From contig CANBFZ010000166.1 of assembly GCA_947367725.1 (NCBI GenBank), positions 1 to 5,161 on the forward strand: DNA of 5,161 nt, written 5' to 3'. Each line of letters opens with the position of its first letter. The stretch's first letter is position 1. The DNA comes from an uncultured Eubacterium sp. GTDB taxonomy: Bacteria; Bacillota; Clostridia; Peptostreptococcales; Anaerovoracaceae. The notes beneath the pieces were generated by a model, which saw nothing but the letters and a program-made list of their open reading frames with translations, was not told the origin of the DNA and searched no databases. Position numbers and translations under genes: made by a program. Of the stretch, positions 1-4,034 are shown piece by piece.

Positions 1-683
1 AAGGGCAATATGACTGGATTATGGAAGGAATCTCTGCCCAAGACGACGCCGATGGCAGCACAAAGGATGCAGCCGCGGTAAAAAACAGTGTGCCAGATCA
101 AAGCAGACGGTTTGTTTATGATACCGGTTATCTTTTGTTTCTGGGGTTTTCTGCAGACAGTACGACCGACGCCCTCAGCGACTATATTTTCATTGCGCTC
201 TGCATCCTCTTGGCAGGCAGTGGTGTATTTGCCATGGAATATCAGGTTGGCGCCTGGAATTTGCTGGCTGCTACGGCAAAAGGACGGCGCAGAATACAAA
301 ACGCCAAAATCGGGATTACGTTATCTGCGGTACTGCTTATGCTGCTGGTCATTTTTGCAAGTAATCTCATACAAGTACTGATGCACTGCCCTATCCATGA
401 ATTGGGTGCTTCCATGCAAAATCTGGCGCCGTATCGGACGCTGGATCTGAATCTTCCATTGATTGTATGGCTTAGTTTGGTTTTATGGATGCGGTGTTTT
501 GTAATGATGATTCTTGCTGCAGCCGTACTTTTTCTATCCAACAAGCTAAAAAATGAATGGATTGCCATGTGTCTTGGCGGGCTGCTTCTAGTAATCCCAC
601 CACTGTTGTATGCAATGGGACTTACTTTTACGCATTGGTGGAGTCTGTTTCCGCTTTATCAGTTTGGAACCCTGGTAGGCTAA
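1..683 (+). CDS. ABC-2 type transporter permease-like membrane protein, C-terminal part (5' partial)
   Basis: The reading frame is open from the left edge (first full codon at 3) and ends with TAA at 681-683. The first in-window ATG, at 21, has no ribosome binding site and sits in a hydrophilic stretch, so the true start is probably upstream. Counting from that ATG, a polar segment of about 50 residues (probably an external loop) precedes four hydrophobic segments near residues 55-74, 97-121, 144-172 and 178-200. Between the first two lies a basic cytoplasmic-looking stretch (residues 70-96: FAMEY, then G-A-W-N-L-L, then T-A-K-G-R-R-R and K96). This resembles the conserved E...G....L...T..GR.....K pattern of ABC-2 permeases that follows a transmembrane helix. 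The inferred role is the membrane half of an ABC exporter, with the ATPase probably encoded upstream. The substrate is unknown. Family assignment is moderate; that it is an integral membrane protein is secure. Confidence 0.66.
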   Translation, partial: GQYDWIMEGISAQDDADGSTKDAAAVKNSVPDQSRRFVYDTGYLLFLGFSADSTTDALSDYIFIALCILLAGSGVFAMEYQVGAWNLLAATAKGRRRIQNAKIGITLSAVLLMLLVIFASNLIQVLMHCPIHELGASMQNLAPYRTLDLNLPLIVWLSLVLWMRCFVMMILAAAVLFLSNKLKNEWIAMCLGGLLLVIPPLLYAMGLTFTHWWSLFPLYQFGTLVG

Positions 684-690
684 GTGAAAG

Positions 691-797
691 TTAGGATAAC
701 TATGTGGAATATGTGGATAAGTTTGTCCAGATAGCCAGTTTGTAAGAGGAAAAATCCGCGAAAAGTTATGCACATATATGGACAAGCATGTGGATAA
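691..797. promoter_or_regulatory. Cluster of DnaA boxes
   Basis: Three nonamers match the DnaA-box consensus TTATNCACA exactly. TTATCCACA lies on the - strand at 712-720 and 789-797 (read TGTGGATAA on +), and TTATGCACA on the + strand at 766-774. Further nonamers differ from TGTGGATAA at two positions: 691-699, 703-711 (directly abutting the 712 box), 723-731 (opposite strand) and 777-785. By rough calculation a window this size should hold about 0.15 perfect matches by chance on both strands, so three in 86 bp is unlikely to be accidental. Established knowledge: such clusters bind the initiator DnaA, at oriC or at titration and regulatory sites. There is no dnaA or dnaN gene here and the flanking genes converge on the site, which argues against the main chromosomal origin. 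A DnaA-titration or regulatory cluster is my preferred reading. Confidence 0.72.
711..724 (+). repeat. 14-bp direct repeat, copy 1 (extended DnaA box)
   Basis: ATGTGGATAAGTTT occurs here and again at 788-801, with starts 77 bp apart. The core TGTGGATAA is a perfect DnaA box. The identity extends one base on one side and four on the other, beyond the nonamer itself. Confidence 0.85.
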
Positions 798-801
798 GTT
801 T
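788..801 (+). repeat. 14-bp direct repeat, copy 2 (extended DnaA box)
   Basis: Second copy of ATGTGGATAAGTTT (first at 711-724). It is immediately preceded by a degenerate version, ATATGGACAAGC at 776-787, which matches ATGTGGATAAGT in 9 of 12 positions. The two form an imperfect 12-bp tandem. Confidence 0.85.
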
Positions 802-821
802 TCAACGGGCTATCATGAGAC

Positions 822-866
822 GGAAAAGGCTGCCCCTGTTTTCAGTGGACAGCCTTTTTCCTTTTT
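822..866 (+). terminator. Intrinsic terminator with a long hairpin between convergent genes
   Basis: The left arm GGAAAAGGCTG (822-832) pairs with CAGCCTTTTTCC (850-861), with one bulged T. After a C/A mismatch the stem continues with CC/GG and then CTG/CAG, closing on a TTTT loop (839-842). A run of five T follows at 862-866. This is a good rho-independent terminator for + strand transcription from the permease, though about 140 bp after that stop codon. In the other direction the hairpin begins about 15 bp past the thioredoxin stop, but the only T-run there lies inside the stem. Termination of the plsC-trx message is therefore possible but weaker. Confidence 0.82.
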
Positions 867-880
867 GTATCTGATCCTAT

Positions 881-1189
881 TTATAGTCCTAGTTGTGACA
901 AAAGCGCTGCCTTTGGCAGTGCACCTACTGTCTTTGCGGCGACTTCGCCTTTTTCAAATTTTATGCAGGTGGGAATGGTCATAACGCCATACTGCACAGC
1001 GAGTGCCTGCTCTTCATCAATGTTCAGTTTGCAGACTTTAAATTTGCCTGCGGCTTCTTCATCCAGTTCTTCGATAATTGGCATTAGATTGACACAGTGA
1101 CCACACCATGGCGCCCAAAAATCAACGAGAACAGGGAGATCGGATTCCAGTACTTCTTTCTGGAAATTATCTTTTGTTAAACTTACCAT
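881..1189 (-). CDS. trxA: Thioredoxin with CGHC active site
   Basis: A 102-residue cytoplasmic thioredoxin, full length for the family, with no signal peptide. The redox centre is WAPWCGHC, with cysteines 29 and 32. The thioredoxin landmarks are present: a buried aspartate (D23 in VDFWA), P37 after the active site, the cis-proline in TIPT (P73), and the G-x-x-x-x-x-G stretch near residues 81-89. Family knowledge: it reduces protein disulfides and is recycled by thioredoxin reductase, which is not encoded in this window. The active-site dipeptide is GH rather than the usual GP; CGHC is typical of protein disulfide isomerases and tends to be more oxidising. Two extra cysteines occur at 53 and 75. 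The start ATG at 1189 is preceded by AGGAG with 9-nt spacing. That site overlaps the last codons of plsC, whose stop is only 6 bp upstream, so the two genes form an operon and are probably translationally coupled. Confidence 0.93.
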   Translation of the reverse strand: MVSLTKDNFQKEVLESDLPVLVDFWAPWCGHCVNLMPIIEELDEEAAGKFKVCKLNIDEEQALAVQYGVMTIPTCIKFEKGEVAAKTVGALPKAALLSQLGL

Positions 1190-1195
1190 ACTTTG

Positions 1196-1960
1196 TTACT
1201 CCTTTTGCATTCTGTCTTTTTCTTTTTCCACTAACTCACGTAGGGCTTTTCTAATAGTATCCTCCACTTCGCCGCTAATATTCGCCAGACTGTGTCTATC
1301 CATGGAAGCCGTATCGATGGCAGGCAGAATTTTCACGTCAATGACTGCGCCGTTTGTGATGACGCCCCGGTCTTCAAACAGGTGACGCGTGCCGTTGATT
1401 GCAACTGGAACGACGGGCACTTTTGCCTTCGTTGCCAGCTTAAAGCTGCCCGGTTTAAAGGCGTTCATCTCTGTGGACTGACTTCGGGTGCCCTCCGGGA
1501 AAATCACCAGCGAAAAACCGTCTTTCAAGGTTTGTACACCAGCTTGGATGGATTTCAGCGCTTCTCTGGCGTCGCCTCGTTTGATAAATACACCGCGAAT
1601 TGCTTTGATCCATTTGCCGAAGTAAGGCACTTTTTCCAGGCTGTCCTTGGCGATAAAGCCCACTTGTCTGCCTTCCATCATTTTTAAAATAGCGATAATA
1701 TCCGCGTATCCCTGGTGATTGGCAATAAACACGCAGGCGCCAGTGTCAGGAATATGTTCCTGTCCTTCTATGTGAAAGGTGATATCGAAAAGTTCTTCAA
1801 GACGCTGAATCCAAAGCGCCACCCCTTCCCCGATGACGGCTTTTTCCTTTTCTATGTCGCCTTCTTTTTTTGCTGCTTCGATTTTACTTAAATAAGGATT
1901 AAATACGCTAACAGAACGAAATAACTGATAGCCTTTTGGTATATTTCTCAGTAATTTCAA
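1196..1960 (-). CDS. plsC: 1-acyl-sn-glycerol-3-phosphate acyltransferase (PlsC family), TTG start
   Basis: Transfers an acyl chain to lysophosphatidic acid to give phosphatidic acid, the precursor of membrane phospholipids, at the inner face of the membrane. With the TTG start at 1960 the protein has 254 residues, normal for the family. The acyltransferase motifs are all present: NHQGYAD (the HX4D catalytic pair, H82 and D87), GVFIKRGD (123-130), FPEGTRS (154-160) and VPVVPVAING (181-190). The TTG is preceded by AGGAGGT at 6-nt spacing. An in-frame ATG at 2086 would add 42 residues but has no ribosome binding site, and its extension crosses the promoter. The first 60 residues are hydrophilic and basic, without the N-terminal hydrophobic segment of E. 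coli PlsC, so membrane attachment is probably peripheral. It is first in an operon with the thioredoxin gene. The exact acyl acceptor cannot be proved from sequence. Confidence 0.9.
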   Translation of the reverse strand: MKLLRNIPKGYQLFRSVSVFNPYLSKIEAAKKEGDIEKEKAVIGEGVALWIQRLEELFDITFHIEGQEHIPDTGACVFIANHQGYADIIAILKMMEGRQVGFIAKDSLEKVPYFGKWIKAIRGVFIKRGDAREALKSIQAGVQTLKDGFSLVIFPEGTRSQSTEMNAFKPGSFKLATKAKVPVVPVAINGTRHLFEDRGVITNGAVIDVKILPAIDTASMDRHSLANISGEVEDTIRKALRELVEKEKDRMQKE

Positions 1961-1966
1961 ATGGTT

Positions 1967-1973
1967 ACCTCCT
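1967..1973 (-). promoter_or_regulatory. Ribosome binding site of plsC (sets the TTG start)
   Basis: Read on the - strand this is AGGAGGT, a near-perfect Shine-Dalgarno sequence, 6 nt before the TTG at 1960-1958. No ATG or GTG lies at a suitable distance, which makes the TTG the likely initiation codon. Confidence 0.85.
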
Positions 1974-2000
1974 GCGTCGGAAATTTCTTTCATTTTTTCT

Positions 2001-2030
2001 ATCATACCATAAAACCTATGGAAATATCTA
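2001..2030 (-). promoter_or_regulatory. Promoter of plsC-trx operon (extended -10)
   Basis: On the - strand, TATGAT at 2006-2001 is a good -10 box, preceded by TG one base away (2009-2008), giving the extended -10 form TGGTATGAT. A weak -35, TAGATA, lies at 2030-2025 with an 18-bp spacer. Transcription would start near 1994, leaving a leader of about 34 nt that contains the AGGAGGT site. It abuts the -35 of the opposite promoter. Confidence 0.6.
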
Positions 2031-2047
2031 CAGAAAAAGAGTATAAT
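2019..2047 (+). promoter_or_regulatory. Sigma-A-type promoter for the ybjQ-led gene cluster
   Basis: A perfect -10 box TATAAT at 2042-2047 is preceded, with an optimal 17-bp spacer, by a partial -35 TGGAAA at 2019-2024 (4 of 6 matches to TTGACA). Transcription would start near 2054, giving a leader of about 30 nt that carries the AGGAGG site before the ATG at 2086. The -35 lies directly next to the -35 of the divergent plsC promoter. Confidence 0.7.
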
Positions 2048-2071
2048 AAGAAATGAAAAAGAAAAGAGATG

Positions 2072-2077
2072 AGGAGG
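2072..2077 (+). promoter_or_regulatory. Ribosome binding site of ybjQ-like gene
   Basis: AGGAGG, 8 nt before the ATG at 2086. It favours that start over the in-frame ATG at 2053, which has no such site and lies at or before the expected transcription start. Confidence 0.88.
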
Positions 2078-2085
2078 AATTTCCA

Positions 2086-2397
2086 ATGAAACTAATTAAT
2101 ATTGACCATATTCCAGGACAGGAGTTTGATGTGCTGGGCATGGTAAAAGGCAATGTAGTACAGTCCAAGAACCTGGGCAAGGATATCGGTGCAGGCTTTA
2201 AGACATTAGTCGGTGGTGAGCTGAAAGGCTATACCGAAATGCTGCAGGAAGCCAGACAGATTGCAACTAAGAGAATGGTAGATGAGGCGGAAAGCCTTGG
2301 TGCAGATGCAGTAATCAATGTCAAATTTGCGTCTTCAGCTATTATGCAGGGCGCAGCAGAAGTCATCGCCTATGGGACTGCAGTCAAGTTCAAATAA
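2086..2397 (+). CDS. ybjQ: YbjQ/UPF0145 family protein (putative heavy-metal-binding domain)
   Basis: A 103-residue soluble protein with the hallmarks of the YbjQ/UPF0145 family. These include a short N-terminal strand region, then G-x-V near residue 21-24, the NLGKDIGAGFK segment (29-39), GGELKGYTEML (43-53), and the C-terminal LGADAVINVKF and EVIAYGTAV stretches. Length is typical. Family knowledge: these proteins form small oligomers and are labelled as putative heavy-metal-binding domains, but no firm cellular role is established. There is no Cys-rich metal site in this copy, so metal binding is not evident from sequence. The start at 2086 is set by AGGAGG at 8-nt spacing; an upstream in-frame ATG at 2053 would add 11 charged residues and is rejected. 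It is the first gene after the + strand promoter and lies 60 bp before the PAP2 gene, with no terminator seen between them. Confidence 0.92.
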   Translation: MKLINIDHIPGQEFDVLGMVKGNVVQSKNLGKDIGAGFKTLVGGELKGYTEMLQEARQIATKRMVDEAESLGADAVINVKFASSAIMQGAAEVIAYGTAVKFK

Positions 2398-2400
2398 GGT

Positions 2401-2417
2401 AAAGATGCACTGGATTT
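2401..2417 (+). repeat. 17-bp exact repeat, copy 1 (in ybjQ-PAP2 gap)
   Basis: AAAGATGCACTGGATTT is identical to 4050-4066, where it encodes K-D-A-L-D near the start of the PucR-type regulator. Here it is non-coding under the preferred PAP2 start, yet lies in frame with the PAP2 gene. Identity stops at both flanks. Confidence 0.85.
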
Positions 2418-2444
2418 GCAAAAGATAAAGGGAAATATGGGAGA

Positions 2445-2450
2445 AGAGGA
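2445..2450 (+). promoter_or_regulatory. Ribosome binding site of PAP2 gene
   Basis: AGAGGA, 7 nt before the ATG at 2458. Alternative in-frame starts, TTG at 2416 and ATG at 2437, have no well-spaced site (AAAGGG lies only about 4 nt before 2437). Confidence 0.7.
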
Positions 2451-2457
2451 AAGACAG

Positions 2458-3096
2458 ATGGACAAAAAACATAGGACATATGTCAGAGTATTCGTGATAG
2501 GCGGAGCATTACTGTGCTTCGCCTATATTGCCTATCAAATTTCTACGCACTCAGCGCTGGCGTTTGATACGAATATCAGAGTGTGGGTCTACGCACAGAG
2601 AACACCTTTTAGAAATCATATCATCATTCCAATTACGTATCTAGGGAATTGGCAGACAGTAGGTCTTCTTGGATGTTTCCTTCTTCTGATCAAGAACACC
2701 CGAAAGGACATTGGGGTGCCTTTTGCGGTGATTTCGCTGTCTTCCACAGTGGTTTATAAGCTGGTGAAAAGTTTTTTTCAGCGTCCCAGACCGGAATTGG
2801 CGGTGCGCATCATTGAACAGGGCGGCTATTCCTTTCCCAGCGGACATTCTATGAACGGCATTGTTTGTTTTGGCATTCTGATTTATTTAATCAGAAGATA
2901 CTGCCCGAATCGGAATATCGCAAACCTGTTCACTGTTTTTCTCATCGTGCTCATTGGCGCTATCGGATGCAGTCGGGTTTATGTGGGTGTACACTTTCCA
3001 ACCGATATCATCGGTGGATGGAGTCTTGGTACAGCGTATCTTTGCATTTCCATCATCATATTAGAAATGATACGAGGTGAAAAGAATGATTTATAA
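2458..3096 (+). CDS. PAP2-family membrane phosphatase
   Basis: A 212-residue integral membrane phosphatase with the complete three-part signature of the PAP2 superfamily. It has K-x6-RP (K104 to P112), PSGH (127-130) and SR-x3-G-x-H-x3-D (S172 to D183). The catalytic histidines H130 and H179 and the supporting D183 are intact. Hydrophobic segments lie near 9-28, 56-78, 86-103, 132-147, 154-171 and 184-203, the usual layout of about six helices. Family knowledge: members dephosphorylate undecaprenyl pyrophosphate, phosphatidic acid or phosphatidylglycerol phosphate on the outer membrane face; sequence alone does not choose between these. The start at 2458 is preferred because AGAGGA lies 7 nt upstream; starts at 2416 (TTG) or 2437 would add 14 or 7 charged residues. 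The 3' end overlaps cysK by 11 bp. Confidence 0.9.
   Translation: MDKKHRTYVRVFVIGGALLCFAYIAYQISTHSALAFDTNIRVWVYAQRTPFRNHIIIPITYLGNWQTVGLLGCFLLLIKNTRKDIGVPFAVISLSSTVVYKLVKSFFQRPRPELAVRIIEQGGYSFPSGHSMNGIVCFGILIYLIRRYCPNRNIANLFTVFLIVLIGAIGCSRVYVGVHFPTDIIGGWSLGTAYLCISIIILEMIRGEKNDL
3074..3079 (+). promoter_or_regulatory. Ribosome binding site of cysK inside the PAP2 gene
   Basis: GAGGTG, 6 nt before the ATG at 3086. It lies within the last codons of the PAP2 gene. The GTG at 3077 is part of this site and is therefore an unlikely start. Confidence 0.82.
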
Positions 3097-4012
3097 TACA
3101 ATTACGGAAACAATTGGCAAAACGCCGCTGATGCGGCTTCACAAAATTGAAACGCGCTGGCAGGCAGGTGCGGCGCTTTATGGTAAGCTGGAAGGCTTTA
3201 ATCCTGCCGGCAGTATCAAGGATCGGGCGGCCATATCAATGATTTTTGATGCAGAGGAAAAAGGCTTGCTTCCACCTGGCGGTACCATTATTGAGCCGAC
3301 TAGCGGTAATACTGGGATTGGTCTTGCCGCTATTGCAGCAGCAAAAGGCTATCGCGCTATTTTCGTTTTGCCAGAAACCATGAGTTTGGAACGCAGGGAA
3401 CTGCTGGCGGCATATGGAGCCGAAGTGGTTTTGACAGAAGGGTCGAAAGGCATGCAGGGCGCAGTGCAGAAAGCAGAAGAACTGCATCGAGATATTCCAG
3501 GCAGTATGATTGCAGGGCAATTTGTCAATCCTGCCAATGCGAAAGCGCACATGGAAACCACCGGACCAGAAATTTGGGCAGATTTAGACGGAAAAATAGA
3601 CATTTTTGTTGCAGGCGTTGGAACTGGCGGCACCATTACTGGTTGCGGAACATTTCTTAAATCCCAAAACCCTGCCATAAAAATTGTGGCAGTGGAGCCG
3701 AAGCACTCGCCGCTGCTTTCTGAAGGAAGGACGGGTGCGCACAATCTGCAGGGAATCGGCCCTAACTTTGTGCCGGAAGTACTGGATAGAAACGTCATTG
3801 ACGAAATTATCCCAGTGCTTGAGGAAGATGCTTATGCGCTTTCCAGAAGTCTTGCAAGAGAAGAGGGCTATCTCGCTGGTATTACGGCAGGGGCAGCGCT
3901 GTGGGCAGCGGTGCACCTTTCCCAAAGACCGGAGAATCAGGGAAAAAATATTGCAGTGATTTTACCTGATTCAGGCGAGCGTTATTTATCTACGGTACTG
4001 TTTGAGGCGTAA
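3086..4012 (+). CDS. cysK: Cysteine synthase (O-acetylserine sulfhydrylase)
   Basis: A cytoplasmic PLP enzyme that makes L-cysteine from O-acetyl-L-serine and sulfide, the last step of cysteine assimilation. It has 308 residues, the usual length. Visible landmarks: TIGKTPLMRL at the N-terminus (9-18), the PLP-binding lysine K45 in NPAGSIKDRA, the substrate loop TSGNTG (72-77), the phosphate-binding GTGGT (179-183), QGIGPNFVPEVL (222-233), GITAGAAL (265-272) and DSGERYLS (295-302), where the serine contacts the PLP ring nitrogen. All catalytic elements are intact. The loop has GITAG where many CysK proteins have GISSG. The start is ATG 3086, driven by GAGGTG; the first 11 bp overlap the PAP2 gene, pointing to translational coupling. 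No T-box, S-box or other leader precedes it. CysM or cystathionine-beta-synthase-like paralogs are alternatives, but overall the sequence fits CysK best. Confidence 0.94.
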   Translation: MIYNTITETIGKTPLMRLHKIETRWQAGAALYGKLEGFNPAGSIKDRAAISMIFDAEEKGLLPPGGTIIEPTSGNTGIGLAAIAAAKGYRAIFVLPETMSLERRELLAAYGAEVVLTEGSKGMQGAVQKAEELHRDIPGSMIAGQFVNPANAKAHMETTGPEIWADLDGKIDIFVAGVGTGGTITGCGTFLKSQNPAIKIVAVEPKHSPLLSEGRTGAHNLQGIGPNFVPEVLDRNVIDEIIPVLEEDAYALSRSLAREEGYLAGITAGAALWAAVHLSQRPENQGKNIAVILPDSGERYLSTVLFEA

Positions 4013-4034
4013 AACGCAGGAAGAGGAATTCCCT

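Larger units (their letters stand above)
684..880. other. Intergenic region between convergent genes: DnaA-box cluster followed by a terminator hairpin
   Basis: This gap of about 200 bp separates the + strand permease from the - strand thioredoxin gene. I find no credible gene in it: the small frames that touch it lack ribosome binding sites and mostly lie antisense to neighbouring genes. Its left two-thirds (about 691-797) hold several DnaA-box-like nonamers, and its right part (822-866) a strong hairpin with a T-tract. Both are annotated separately. Confidence 0.8.

Noticed and set aside
691..797. Main chromosomal replication origin (oriC)
   Set aside because: DnaA boxes are present, but there is no dnaA, dnaN, rpmH or par gene, no clear AT-rich unwinding element of the usual size, and the flanking genes converge on the site. 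I keep it as a DnaA-box cluster of unknown role.
778..984. Small + strand frame starting in the DnaA-box region
   Set aside because: It has no ribosome binding site, starts within repeat and terminator sequence, and runs antisense into the thioredoxin gene. Its translation resembles no known protein.
1292..1687. 131-codon + strand frame
   Set aside because: It lies fully antisense to the conserved acyltransferase core of plsC, and no initiation signal is evident. It is an antisense shadow.
2053..2085. Upstream ATG extension of the ybjQ-like gene
   Set aside because: The ATG at 2053 lies at about the predicted transcription start and lacks a ribosome binding site. The added residues include the translated Shine-Dalgarno region.
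2398..2457. Separate promoter or terminator between ybjQ and PAP2
   Set aside because: No hairpin with a T-tract is visible, and no -10/-35 pair with acceptable spacing. TTGCAA at 2416-2421 has no matching -10.
2766..2778. GAAAAGTTTTTTT, shared with 4181-4193, as a T_TTT_TTT programmed frameshift site
   Set aside because: Both sites are in the right phase for -1 slippage, but the shifted frame meets a stop after 2 codons in the PucR gene and about 12 in the PAP2 gene. I checked no stimulatory structure, and both genes read through normally. The likely cause is shared K-S-F-F codons.
3349..3798. 149-codon - strand frame opposite cysK
   Set aside because: Fully antisense to a well-conserved enzyme gene, with low-complexity serine/proline-rich content and no ribosome binding site. 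It is explained by codon use in cysK.
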